A stretch of 64,000 nucleotides of DNA, from assembly GCF_030813915.1 (NCBI RefSeq), contig NZ_JAUSUJ010000002.1:186001-250000 (forward strand). Reading direction: 5' to 3'. This document shows positions 15,897-24,448 of this stretch, one piece after another; positions within the stretch are counted from its first letter, which is position 1, and each line of letters starts with the position of its first letter. The stretch is from Rhodoplanes tepidamans (GTDB lineage Bacteria > Pseudomonadota > Alphaproteobacteria > Rhizobiales > Xanthobacteraceae). A program made the position numbers and the translations under genes. The notes under the pieces were generated by a model. That model worked only from the letters and a program-made list of their open reading frames with translations, had not been told where the DNA came from and made no database searches.

Positions 15897-17225
15897 ATGG
15901 CACGACCCTCCGCACTCGTTCGACCGTCCCGCTGGTCCGGCACCGGTCCGGCCCTGCGCGACCCCGCGTCGCCGCCGGACTGGTACCCGGACGGTCTCGC
16001 CCATGTCTGGCTGCCCTATGCGCAGATGAAGACCGCGGTGCCGCCCCTTCCGGTCGTCGCCACCCACGGCAGCCGCCTCGTGCTCGCCAACGGGCGCGAG
16101 CTGGTCGACGGCGTCGCCTCGTGGTGGACGGCCTGCCACGGCTACAATCACCCCCACATCGCCGCCGCGGTCGCCCGCCAGCTTCGGGCGATGCCGCACG
16201 TGATGCTGGGTGGCCTCCTGCACGAGCCGGCGGCGCGGCTGGCGACCCGGCTCGCGGCGCTGCTGCCAGCCGATCTCGAGCGCGTCTTCTTCACCGACTC
16301 CGGCTCGGTCGCCGTCGAAGTGGCGATGAAGATGGCCGTCCAGTACTGGATCAACTCCGGGGTGCGCGGCCGCACCCGGTTCGTCGCGTTCCGCGGCGGC
16401 TACCACGGCGACACCACCGGCACCATGGCGGTGTGCGATCCCGACGACGGCATGCACCGGCTGTTCCACGGTCTGCTGCCGGAGCAGATCATCGCCGACC
16501 TGCCGCGCGACGAGGAGACCACGGCGGCGCTCGAGCGCCTGCTCGGGGAGCGCGGCGACGAGATCGCCGGCATCCTGGTCGAGCCGCTGGTGCAGGGGGC
16601 CGGCGGCATGCTGTTCCACGACGCCGCCGTGCTGCAGCGCCTGCGCGCGCTCGCCGACCGCCACGGCACGCTCCTGATCTTCGACGAGATCTTCACCGGC
16701 TTCGGCCGCACCGGCACCATGTTCGCCTGCGATGCGGCCGGCGTCGTGCCCGACATCCTCACGCTTTCCAAGGCGCTCACCGGTGGCACCCTGCCGCTCG
16801 CCGCGACGGTCGCGAGCCGGCGGGTGTTCGACGGCTTCTGGTCGGACGATCCGATGCACGCGCTGATGCACGGACCGACCTTCATGGGCAATGCGCTCGC
16901 CTGCGCGGCCGCCAACGCGTCGCTCGACCTGTTCGAGCGCGAGCCGCGGCTCGACCAGGTGCGCGCCATCGAGGCGCAGATGACGACCGAGCTCGCGGCG
17001 TGCCGCGGCCTGCCGGGCGTCGTCGACGTGCGGGTGCGCGGGGCGATCGGCGTCGTCGAGCTCGACCGCGTCGATATCCCCGCCTTGAAGGCGCGGTTCG
17101 TCGAGGCGGGCGTCTATGTGCGCCCGTTCGGCCGGATCGTCTATCTGACGCCGGCCTTCACGATCGGCACCGCCGATCTGGCCCGGCTCACCGGATCGAT
17201 CGTCCGGGTGCTGAGCATGCGCTGA
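15897..17225 (+). CDS. bioA: Adenosylmethionine--8-amino-7-oxononanoate aminotransferase
   Basis: 442 residues; ATG at 15897 with GGCGGAGA upstream. This PLP enzyme makes 7,8-diaminopelargonate from KAPA using SAM. HVWLPYAQMK (36-45), DGVASWWTACHGYNHP (71-86) and the PLP lysine in LTLSKALTGG (K292) with the aspartate of IFDEIFTGFGRTG (D263) are diagnostic of BioA rather than other class-III aminotransferases. It closes the plus-strand run and lies 14 bp after the AEC permease. With bioB it gives two of the four late biotin steps here. Confidence 0.93.
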   Translation: MARPSALVRPSRWSGTGPALRDPASPPDWYPDGLAHVWLPYAQMKTAVPPLPVVATHGSRLVLANGRELVDGVASWWTACHGYNHPHIAAAVARQLRAMPHVMLGGLLHEPAARLATRLAALLPADLERVFFTDSGSVAVEVAMKMAVQYWINSGVRGRTRFVAFRGGYHGDTTGTMAVCDPDDGMHRLFHGLLPEQIIADLPRDEETTAALERLLGERGDEIAGILVEPLVQGAGGMLFHDAAVLQRLRALADRHGTLLIFDEIFTGFGRTGTMFACDAAGVVPDILTLSKALTGGTLPLAATVASRRVFDGFWSDDPMHALMHGPTFMGNALACAAANASLDLFEREPRLDQVRAIEAQMTTELAACRGLPGVVDVRVRGAIGVVELDRVDIPALKARFVEAGVYVRPFGRIVYLTPAFTIGTADLARLTGSIVRVLSMR

Positions 17226-17242
17226 ACGCCGCGCCGAGACGA

Positions 17243-18049
17243 TCACGCGCCGGCGGCCGCGAGACAGCGCTCGACCATCGTCCGGTAGCCCGATCCGAAC
17301 AGCCGCAGATGCACGAGCGCCGGCCACAGGCTGTAGATCGCCAGCCGCTCGGCGTGGCCGGGCGCGAGCGGGCCGTAGGCCTCGAAGAAGGCGCGGTCCG
17401 GCCGGGCGAACAGGCCGAGCATCGCGACGTCGACCTCGCCGTGGCCGTGGTAGCAGGCCGGGTCGATCAGTCCGCTGACGCGGTCGCCGGCGACCAGCAC
17501 GTTGCCGCCCCACAGGTCGCCGTGCAGCAGCGACGCGGGCGGCCGCGCCGGGAGGCGGTTCGCCAGGTCGGCGGCCAGCGCCTCGATGCGGCGGGCGAGG
17601 GCGGCGGGGACGTGCGGCACGTTCACCAGGAGGCGCCGCTCGCCCCAGAAGGTCGGCCAGTCGTCGGCGACGCGGTTGACGATCGCGACCGGACCGAAGG
17701 CGTAGTCCTCCGGCCAGCCGTAGCGATCGCCCGTCGTCGCGTGCAGCCGGGCGAGAACCCGGCCGAGATCGCCCCAGGCGGTTCCGACGCCGCCGTCCGC
17801 CGGCAGCACCGCGATCACCAGGGCCTCGTCGCTCGCCGCCAGCACGGCCGGGGCGGGGGCGCCGGCGGCCGCGATGGCGCGCAGCATCGCCGCTTCCGTC
17901 CGCGGCGCCGGGCTCCCCTTGACGATGGCGGTGCGGCCGTCGGCGAGCGCGATGGCGACGATCTCCGAAAGGTCGCCGCCGCCGAGCGGCCGCGCCTGCG
18001 CGAGCCGCCCGCCGAGCAGCGCGGCGCCCGCTGCGGCCAGCGCGCTCAT
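17243..18049 (-). CDS. Fructosamine kinase family protein
   Basis: 268 residues. The family phosphorylates protein-bound or free ketosamines (glycation repair) and has a protein-kinase/aminoglycoside-phosphotransferase fold. The catalytic HGDLWGGN is at 176-183 and the metal-binding IDPACYHGHGEVD at 195-207; YGWPEDYAFG and WPTFWGERRL are also typical. Its start overlaps the stop of the phosphatase gene (18046-18049). The pairing of fructosamine kinase with a low-molecular-weight phosphatase is common in bacteria and suggests joint deglycation. It is convergent with bioA, 17 bp apart. Confidence 0.9.
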   Translation of the reverse strand: MSALAAAGAALLGGRLAQARPLGGGDLSEIVAIALADGRTAIVKGSPAPRTEAAMLRAIAAAGAPAPAVLAASDEALVIAVLPADGGVGTAWGDLGRVLARLHATTGDRYGWPEDYAFGPVAIVNRVADDWPTFWGERRLLVNVPHVPAALARRIEALAADLANRLPARPPASLLHGDLWGGNVLVAGDRVSGLIDPACYHGHGEVDVAMLGLFARPDRAFFEAYGPLAPGHAERLAIYSLWPALVHLRLFGSGYRTMVERCLAAAGA

Positions 18050-18552
18050 CCGCCGGCGATCCGGCGGGCCAGCGCGGCGGCGCCGCTGGTCACGTCGGCC
18101 CAGGTGATCTCGAATCCGTCGTCGCCGCCGTAATAGGGATCGGCGACGCCCTCGCCGGCGCGGCCGTCGACATAGTCGAGCAGCAGCTTGACCTCGGCCG
18201 GGGCGCCGCGCGGGCGCAGCCGGTGCAGCGTGACGAGGACCGACTCGTCGAGGGCGACCACGTGGGTGAACCGGGAAAAGTCGTCGCGGGTGACCTGGCG
18301 GGCACGGCAGTGGCCGATCTCGACGCCGTAGCGGCGCGCCACCGCCTGGGCGCGGCGGTCGGGCGGCTCGCCGACATGCCAGCTCCCGGTCCCGGCCGAA
18401 TCGATCTCGACGGCGAGGCCGATGCGCTCCGCCTCGGCCCGGAACGCCGCTTCGGCGAGCGGCGAGCGACAGATGTTGCCGAGGCAGACGAACAGGACGG
18501 CGGGCTTTTCGGGCGACACGGGACGACCTTCGATCGGTTCCGGAGGGGCCAT
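18046..18552 (-). CDS. Low-molecular-weight protein-tyrosine phosphatase
   Basis: 168 residues. The P-loop CLGNICRS is at 23-30 (nucleophile C23, R29), and the general-acid motif DPYYGG lies near 137-142; SAGTGSWHVGEPPDRRA is the usual second conserved stretch. It may act on protein phosphotyrosine or on small phosphate esters such as fructosamine phosphates, given its overlapping fructosamine-kinase partner. An N-terminal extension of about 16 residues precedes the conserved fold, so the true start could be slightly downstream. Confidence 0.92.
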   Translation of the reverse strand: MAPPEPIEGRPVSPEKPAVLFVCLGNICRSPLAEAAFRAEAERIGLAVEIDSAGTGSWHVGEPPDRRAQAVARRYGVEIGHCRARQVTRDDFSRFTHVVALDESVLVTLHRLRPRGAPAEVKLLLDYVDGRAGEGVADPYYGGDDGFEITWADVTSGAAALARRIAGG

Positions 18553-18595
18553 TGTGGCGCGGTGCCGCGCGCCCGCAAGCCGGAACCCGCTGCGG

Positions 18596-18907
18596 TCAGG
18601 ACAGCCGCTGCAGGGTCGCCAGGATGGCGACCGCCGCCGCCAGCATGGCGCCGAGCCGCACCGTGAGCTGCAGGCCGAGCTTGTCGAGCCGGGAATCGAG
18701 CAGGTCGATGCGTCCGCTCAGTTGCCCGTGCCGGATATCCATCGCATTGCGCAGCGTCTCCGTCGCCGCCGCCAGGTCCGACCGGGTGACCAGCTCGCTC
18801 ATGATGAAGTCCCGCCCCGCCGTCGCGTGCGCCTCCGCCTGATCCAGGGGAACGCCGGCCTCCCGGAGCCGCGTCGCATAGCCGAGCGTATCGAAGGCGT
18901 AGACCAT
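18596..18907 (-). CDS. DUF1640-like coiled-coil membrane-anchored protein
   Basis: 103 residues; the ATG at 18907 has GGGAGG upstream, better than the longer frame from 18937. The N-terminus MVYAFDTLGYATRLREAGVP is typical of bacterial DUF1640 proteins (related to the mitochondrial CCDC90/MCUR1 family). A helical, probably coiled-coil region follows, with AAATETLRNAMDIRHGQLSG and RIDLLDSRLDKL, and then a C-terminal hydrophobic segment (LGAMLAAAVAILATL). Function in bacteria is unknown. Such genes are often near toxin-antitoxin or mobile regions, but none is seen here. Confidence 0.75.
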   Translation of the reverse strand: MVYAFDTLGYATRLREAGVPLDQAEAHATAGRDFIMSELVTRSDLAAATETLRNAMDIRHGQLSGRIDLLDSRLDKLGLQLTVRLGAMLAAAVAILATLQRLS

Positions 18908-19035
18908 TTGCACCCTCCCGTCGCAAAGGAGGGTCATGTTACCACATCTCTGCGATCAGGGGTTGTGCGAAGGGGCGCCGCCGCGACCGGCCGTGCCCCG
19001 GCTGGGCGGGTCGAACCGTCTCGATCGGGGCCCGG

Positions 19036-19239
19036 TCAGCTCCGCGCGGCGCGCTTGGTCTGACCCGCTCCCATCACCGCCTCGGTCGCCACTTCGTCGA
19101 TGCTGAAGCAGCGGAAGCAGTCGTACATGATGCGGGTCCCGAGATCGCGGGTGTAGCCCTGGCCGATCTTCTTGCCGCACACGCTGCAGTCGAGCTCGGC
19201 GCGCGGCTCCCGGTCGTTCACGATGATGGCAGTCAGCAT
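19036..19239 (-). CDS. Small zinc-ribbon-like hypothetical protein
   Basis: 67 residues from the ATG at 19239, which has AGGAG upstream; the longer frame to 19293 has no ribosome site. Two CxxC pairs, CSVCGKKIG (about 18-26) and DCFRCF (about 40-45), suggest a single zinc-binding ribbon. There is no further family resemblance that I recognise. It stands alone, divergent from the ubiD-like gene. Confidence 0.6.
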   Translation of the reverse strand: MLTAIIVNDREPRAELDCSVCGKKIGQGYTRDLGTRIMYDCFRCFSIDEVATEAVMGAGQTKRAARS

Positions 19240-19576
19240 CGGGGGTCTCCTGGTGGTCTGCCGGATAGCTATGCAAGTTCTACGCAAGCGCATCCTCGGC
19301 CATCTGACGGGCCGTTATGCGTGGCGCGGAGCGCACGGCGTCTCCGTGGTCGGCGAACGTCTTCCTCCCGGAACGTTGTCGAACGGTTGCATCCGGCGCC
19401 GAGGCGGGCGCCGGTCGCGGTTTCCGTTCCAGTATCCAACGACTTGACTAACGTCCGGTTTGCATCGGGCGGGGGTGCGCGTCTCCGTCGCCCTCCGCAG
19501 CCGCGGCCCTGCAGGTGCAAGGGCCCGCGTCTCCATGTAAGAGAGGCGGCCTCCGAGACCGAACCGCGGACCTGCC
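19240..19576. other. Intergenic region between the zinc-ribbon gene and the ubiD-like gene
   Basis: 337 bp without a credible gene. It must hold divergent promoters. A TTGACT at about 19444 could be a -35 box for the plus-strand gene but lacks a good -10. No strong palindrome was seen. Confidence 0.5.
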
Positions 19577-20926
19577 ATGCAAAGCCTCGCCGACTTCCTG
19601 AACGCGCTTCCCGACAGCGAGAAGCTCGTCATCAAAGGCCCGACCGACCTCGATTTCCTGCCCACCGCGCTGGTGCTGGAGCTGGAGGCGCAGAAGCGCT
19701 TTCCGGTCGTCGTGATCGAGCGGCCGGACGGCTTCGACGTCCCGGTGGTGTCGAACCTGTTCGCCGACCGGGGCCGCATCGCCCGCATGGCCGGCGCCGC
19801 GCCGAACGGCTTCGCCCAGGCGTGGACCGAGGCGATGGCGGCGCTGGTGCCGGCGGTGGTGACCCAGGGCGGCGCCCCGGTGCAGGAGGTGGTGGCGCTC
19901 GGCAACGAGGCGGACGCCGGCGAGCTGCCGATCTCGCGCCACTTCGAGGCGGACGCCGGCCGCTACATCGGCTCCGGCATCCTGGTCTGCAAGGATCCCG
20001 ACACCGGCGTGCGCAACCTGAGCTTCCAGCGCATGCAGCTCAAGGGGCCCCAGAAGTTCGGCGTCAGCCTGCACTCGCGCGGCCACATCTGGGATCACCT
20101 GCAGCGCTGCGAGGCCCGCGGCCAGAACCTGGAGGTGGCGGTGGTGATCGGCTGTCATCCGTCGATCTACATCGCCGCCGGCGCCAAGGTCGCCATGGAG
20201 GTCGACGAGTTCGCCATCGCGGGCGCGCTGATGAAGCAGCCGGTCGAGCTGGTGAAGTGCAGGACCATCGACGTCGAGGTGCCGGCCGCCGCCGAGTACG
20301 TGATCGAGGGCGAGATCCTCGCCGGCATCCACGAGGACGAGGGGCCGTACGGCGAGTACACCGGCTACTCGACCTACCGCTCGACCCGCAACGTGTTCCA
20401 CGTGAAGGCGATCACCCGGCGGTCCAAGCCCATCTTTCTCGACATCATCCCGGGCTACTCGGCCGAGCACCTGCTGCTCAGCCGCTGCACCCGCGAGGCG
20501 CACGTGTTCCACCGCCTCAAGGAGATGGTGCCGACCCTCAAGGCGCTGAACTATCCGAAATCCGGCACCCACTTCCACGCCTACATGTCGTTCAGGAAGA
20601 CGGCCGAGGGGCAGGCGCGCCAGGCGCTGATGCTGCTGATGGGGCTCGACAGCTACATCAAGCTCGCGGTCGCCGTCGACGAGGACATCGACGTCTTCGA
20701 CGAGGCCGAGGTGATGTGGGCGCTCGCCACCCGGTTCCAGTCCGACACCGACATGTTCATGGTGCCGAAGGTGTTCTGCAATCGGCTCGACCCGTCCTCG
20801 GTCGACGGCATGTCGGCCAAGCTGGCGCTCGACGCGACCAAGCCGCTCAAGTTCGAGGGCGAGCGCACCAGCCTGCCGCAGCACGCGCTCGACTGGGCCC
20901 GCGAGGTGATGTCGCGCGTGCGCTGA
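19577..20926 (+). CDS. UbiD-family decarboxylase
   Basis: 449 residues. UbiD enzymes are prenylated-FMN-dependent (de)carboxylases of aromatic or alpha,beta-unsaturated acids. The N-terminal SEKLVIKGPTDLDFLPTAL, central GCHPSIYIAAGAKV and IEGEILAGIHEDEGPYGEYTG (the last containing the E...E catalytic region) and TYRSTRNVFHVKAITRR are typical. No UbiX flavin prenyltransferase gene is in the window. The substrate cannot be assigned: length and sequence look more like the broad UbiD group used in catabolism than the canonical ubiquinone enzyme of about 490 residues. Confidence 0.88.
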   Translation: MQSLADFLNALPDSEKLVIKGPTDLDFLPTALVLELEAQKRFPVVVIERPDGFDVPVVSNLFADRGRIARMAGAAPNGFAQAWTEAMAALVPAVVTQGGAPVQEVVALGNEADAGELPISRHFEADAGRYIGSGILVCKDPDTGVRNLSFQRMQLKGPQKFGVSLHSRGHIWDHLQRCEARGQNLEVAVVIGCHPSIYIAAGAKVAMEVDEFAIAGALMKQPVELVKCRTIDVEVPAAAEYVIEGEILAGIHEDEGPYGEYTGYSTYRSTRNVFHVKAITRRSKPIFLDIIPGYSAEHLLLSRCTREAHVFHRLKEMVPTLKALNYPKSGTHFHAYMSFRKTAEGQARQALMLLMGLDSYIKLAVAVDEDIDVFDEAEVMWALATRFQSDTDMFMVPKVFCNRLDPSSVDGMSAKLALDATKPLKFEGERTSLPQHALDWAREVMSRVR

Positions 20927-21457
20927 TCACGTCCGGAAAACCGTCCTTCGGCGTCGTGAGACGGACGGAAATCCGGACTCCCGGCGCCGCCGCGTCCGGT
21001 GCGGGAGACGTGATGGCCGCTATGCACGCCGGACGGCGTGCCGCCGGTCTCGTCCTCCATCCGACGTGATTCGGGCCGGCCGGCCGCACGCGCGCCGCGC
21101 CGGCCGACGCGAGGATCGTGCGTGTTTCCGGGGATTTCGTCCTGGTCGCCGCGGTCGCCCCGGGCCGCGCGCCGCGGATCCGGAACCGTTCTGATCAGGA
21201 CCGCGCCGCGGCGCCGCCGCGGCGTGCCCTTCCCGAAACTCATGTCCGCGCCGACCCGAAGGAGTTGACACGACGCGGCGTCGGCGCGACGTACGCGGGT
21301 GCTGCCGCGTCCCCAAGCAAGGCTGCGGCAGGACGTTCGGTGCAGGTCCGACCGCGACAGGGGTCGCGGACATCGCCGCGCCGGCTCACGGTCGCGGCAG
21401 CCTGCGTCGACCGTGACGCACCCCCACCAGTCACGACGCGAGCGGGCAGGAGGACAC
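20927..21457. other. Intergenic region upstream of the malic enzyme gene
   Basis: 531 bp. Open frames on both strands here have no ribosome site or family-like sequence. Visible signals are a near-palindrome GTTCTGATCAGGAC at 21188-21201, a TTGACA at 21265-21270 (possible -35, poor -10), and CTGCCGC/GCGGCAG arms around 21302-21332. The ribosome site GGAGGA at 21450 belongs to the malic enzyme gene. Confidence 0.5.
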
Positions 21458-23128
21458 ATGCGCATGGTCGATCGATCCGGTTACGAGCTGTTGACGAATC
21501 CGATCCTCAACAAGGGGACGGCCTTCACCGAGCACGAGCGCGACGTGTTCGAGCTGCACGGCCTGCTGCCGCCGCACGTCGCGAGCCTCGACCAGCAGGT
21601 CCAGCGTCGCATCGCGGCGTTCCGCGAGCTGCCGGACGACCTCGCCCGCTACGTCTTCCTGCGCGGCCTGCAGGACATCAACGAGACGCTGCACTACGCG
21701 CTCTTGACCCGGCATCTCGAGGAGATGCTGCCGATCGTCTACACGCCGACGGTCGGGCTCGGCTGTCAGAAGTTCAGCCAGGTGTTCCGGCGTCCGCGCG
21801 GCCTCTTCCTCAGCCCGCCCTACAAGGATCAGATCGGCAAGATCCTCGGCCAGCGCCGCTTCGACAACGTCCAGGTTATCGTGGTGACGGACGGCGAGCG
21901 CATTCTCGGCCTCGGCGACCAGGGCGCCGGCGGCATGGGCATCCCGATCGGCAAGCTGTCGCTCTACACGGCGGCCGGCGGTATCGATCCCTCGCGGACG
22001 CTGCCGATCATGCTCGACGTCGGCACCGACAACCAGGCGCGGCGCGAGGATCCGCTCTACATCGGCTGGCGCCACGAGCGCCTGCGCGGCCCGGACTACG
22101 ACGACTTCGTCGAGACCTTCGTCGACGCCGTGGCGAATCGCTGGCCGCACGTGCTGCTTCAGTGGGAGGACTTCGCCGGCCCCAACGCCGCCCGCCTGCT
22201 GGAGCGCTATCGGGACCGGCTGTGCACCTTCAACGACGACATCCAGGGCACCGCCGCGGTGGTCTGCGGAGCGCTCTTGTCGGCCGTGCGGGCCGCCGGT
22301 CAGACGCTGAAGGAGCAGCGCATCGTGATGGCTGGCTCCGGCGGCGCCGGCTCCGGCATCGCCGCGCTGCTGGTCAAGGCGATGGTCGAGGACGGCATGC
22401 CCGAGGACGAGGCGCGGCGGCGCTTCTATCTGCTCGGCAGCCGCGGCCTGCTGCTCGAAGGCAGCAACCGGCTGCAGCCCTACCAGGCGCCGTTCGCCCA
22501 CACCCGCGAGCACGTCGCCGGCTGGACGGTCGAGAGCCGCGAGGCGATCAGCCTCGAGGAGGTGGTCCGTCACGTGAAGCCGACCATGCTGATCGGCACC
22601 AGCGGCCAGACCGGCCTGTTCAGCGAAGGCGTCGTCCGCGAGATGGCGAAGCACGTCGCCCGGCCGGTGGTGTTCCCGCTGTCGAATCCCACCTCGCAGA
22701 GCGAGGCGGTGCCGGCCGACGTGATGGCCTGGACCGAGGGGCGTGCCGTGATCGGCACCGGCAGCCCGTTCGCGCCCGTGCCGGTGAACGGCCGCGCCGT
22801 CCACATCGACCAGGTCAACAACTCCTACATCTTCCCGGGCATGGGGCTCGGCATCGTCACGGCGCGGGCGCGCCGCGTCACCGACACCATGTTCCTGGCC
22901 GCCGCCCGGGCGCTCGCCGACATGTCGCCGGCCCGCACCGATCCGAACGGCACGCTGCTGCCGCCGGTCGATGCGCTGCGCGAGGTCTCGGCCAAGGTCG
23001 GCGTCGCGGTCGCGCTGCAGGCCTACAAGGAAGGGCTCGCCCCCGGCTTCGACCCGGGCCGGGCCGAGGAGGCGGTGAAGGATCAGATGTGGGAGCCGCG
23101 CTACGAGTCCTATCGGCGCGCCGGCTGA
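21458..23128 (+). CDS. maeA: NAD-type malic enzyme (malate dehydrogenase, decarboxylating)
   Basis: 556 residues; the ATG at 21458 is preceded by GCAGGAGGA. It converts malate to pyruvate and CO2. The large (about 560-residue) SfcA/MaeA form is shown by NKGTAFTEHERDVFELHGLL, YTPTVGLGCQKFS (catalytic Tyr region), IVVTDGERILGLGDQGAGGM and the metal site LQWEDFAGPNA. FNDDIQGTAAVVCGAL and a Rossmann AGSGGAGSGIA follow. It lacks the phosphotransacetylase domain of the MaeB type. NAD rather than NADP use is inferred from the family. It is alone in its transcription unit. Confidence 0.94.
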   Translation: MRMVDRSGYELLTNPILNKGTAFTEHERDVFELHGLLPPHVASLDQQVQRRIAAFRELPDDLARYVFLRGLQDINETLHYALLTRHLEEMLPIVYTPTVGLGCQKFSQVFRRPRGLFLSPPYKDQIGKILGQRRFDNVQVIVVTDGERILGLGDQGAGGMGIPIGKLSLYTAAGGIDPSRTLPIMLDVGTDNQARREDPLYIGWRHERLRGPDYDDFVETFVDAVANRWPHVLLQWEDFAGPNAARLLERYRDRLCTFNDDIQGTAAVVCGALLSAVRAAGQTLKEQRIVMAGSGGAGSGIAALLVKAMVEDGMPEDEARRRFYLLGSRGLLLEGSNRLQPYQAPFAHTREHVAGWTVESREAISLEEVVRHVKPTMLIGTSGQTGLFSEGVVREMAKHVARPVVFPLSNPTSQSEAVPADVMAWTEGRAVIGTGSPFAPVPVNGRAVHIDQVNNSYIFPGMGLGIVTARARRVTDTMFLAAARALADMSPARTDPNGTLLPPVDALREVSAKVGVAVALQAYKEGLAPGFDPGRAEEAVKDQMWEPRYESYRRAG

Positions 23129-23266
23129 CCACCGGACGCCCGGGCCCCGCGGGTCCGCCCGCGCGGGCGCGTGCGACGACAGCTTCGCGGGTGCGCCGGC
23201 TGCTGCCGGTGCGCCCGCGATGTCCGCCGCATCGGATGGCCGCGCGGCGGGTGCCGCCGTCCGGCC

Positions 23267-23551
23267 TCACCGCTCGATCGTGAACTCCCAGTCGGCGAAG
23301 CCGTAGGTGTTGCCCTCGGACGGCGGGAAGACGCCGCTGGCGATGTAGGCGCGCACCAGGCGCTCGATGATGACGCGCTCCTCCGCGGTCGGCGCCTCGA
23401 CGATCTGGCTCGGCGAGCGGTCTTCGGGGAGCTCGATTTCCGCCGCGACCTCGATGGCCACGCCGACGGCCGGATGCAGGCCGTGATGCTCGATCCAGTC
23501 GCGGGAGATGTAGGCGACGTCGCGCAGATAGTTGGGCCGGAGATGTTCCAC
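23267..23551 (-). CDS. Hypothetical protein, 94 residues
   Basis: A GTG at 23551 has GGAGGA eight bases upstream, a better start than any in the longer frame to 23725. The protein is acidic and mixed alpha/beta in appearance: LRPNYLRDVAYISRDWIEHH, an amphipathic stretch IVEAPTAEERVIIERLVRAY, and a C-terminus GNTYGFADWEFTIER. I do not recognise a family and see no signal peptide or membrane segment. It converges on the malic enzyme gene (138 bp apart). Confidence 0.6.
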   Translation of the reverse strand: MEHLRPNYLRDVAYISRDWIEHHGLHPAVGVAIEVAAEIELPEDRSPSQIVEAPTAEERVIIERLVRAYIASGVFPPSEGNTYGFADWEFTIER

Positions 23552-24116
23552 GTGTCCTCCTATGTCGGCATTCGGTGCGGCCCGGACCGTCGCCGGTCGC
23601 GCCGCCCGGTCGGATCGCCGCCGCGTTCGGCGGTACCCGCCCCCTGACACAAAGGTGCCGTGCCGAGCCGTGACGAACTCCGGCCCGGGGCACGGAGCGG
23701 CGACGAGCACGACACGGCGGCGCACATCGCGCGTCCGTCATGTCCATGCGTCACCGTCGCAGGGGTCCGGCTTCTTGCCCTGCTGATCCGTCGGTCCGTC
23801 GCCGTCCCGTCTCGCACCGTGCAACAGCCGATGCGTCTCGGCCGTCGCGCTGCTCCACTGCGGCTCGGGCGATCCGCATCCGGACCGCGCTCGCCCTCGG
23901 CACCGATCGTCCCGCGATCCTTCGGATCGCATCGTGCGTCGCGGCCCGGCCGCAGCGCACAATTCACGTCACATCTGCACAAAAAAACCGCAGGAGCCGA
24001 TAGCATCCTGCGAGTGTCGGGATACAGGAAAGACGTAACTCCCGGTATCCGTGAGACCACCGAGGCCGATCAACACACGATTGTCACGCGCGGTCGCTTT
24101 CGGCGCGACGATTCTT

Positions 24117-24242
24117 CTCACGTCCGCGCGCGGTTCCGGAACCCGTCGCGCCCATCGTCCTTCTCACGTCGCTCCTCACGTCGGTCTCGCCTTGTCGTGA
24201 CGACGGCGGATCGTCTCACGACACGGACCGGTGACTCACGAC
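24117..24242. repeat. Array of five CTCACGWC octamers, partly 20-bp phased
   Basis: CTCACGTC occurs at 24117-24124, 24163-24170 and 24175-24182, and CTCACGAC at 24215-24222 and 24235-24242. A related inverted GTCGTGACGAC is centred near 24199. Distances of 20 and 40 bp between the last copies place them on one face of the helix. It is likely a cluster of protein-binding sites; the binding protein is unknown. Confidence 0.5.
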
Positions 24243-24426
24243 GGCGCGCGATCTGGTGCCGGTCGTCCGGAAGCGACGCGGCGCGATCCGGCCGCGTGTT
24301 CTTGACCGGTTCGGGGCGATCGTCTATGCAACGCGAACGTCGGTAGAAGCGGTCAGCTGAACATTATAACACTTGCGCCTCCCGAGCGCCAGTGACGGTT
24401 CAGTCGGAGATTGCTGACAGACACGT

Positions 24427-24448
24427 GGAATTCGCAGCTGCGAGTTCC
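24427..24448. promoter_or_regulatory. 22-bp near-perfect palindrome, candidate operator
   Basis: The left arm GGAATTCGCAG (24427-24437) pairs with the right arm CTGCGAGTTCC (24438-24448) with one mismatch. It is 177 bp upstream of the first amidohydrolase start. Its size and symmetry suit a dimeric regulator (for example GntR, TetR or IclR type), none of which is encoded nearby. Confidence 0.5.

Noticed and set aside
20653-21465. 270-codon minus-strand frame over the ubiD end and intergenic region
   Set aside because: No ribosome site, biased composition, partly antisense to ubiD.
23660-24346. 228-codon plus-strand frame and several competing frames in the 1-kb gap
   Set aside because: All frames are open by GC bias, translations are Arg/Ser rich, and no start has a ribosome site.
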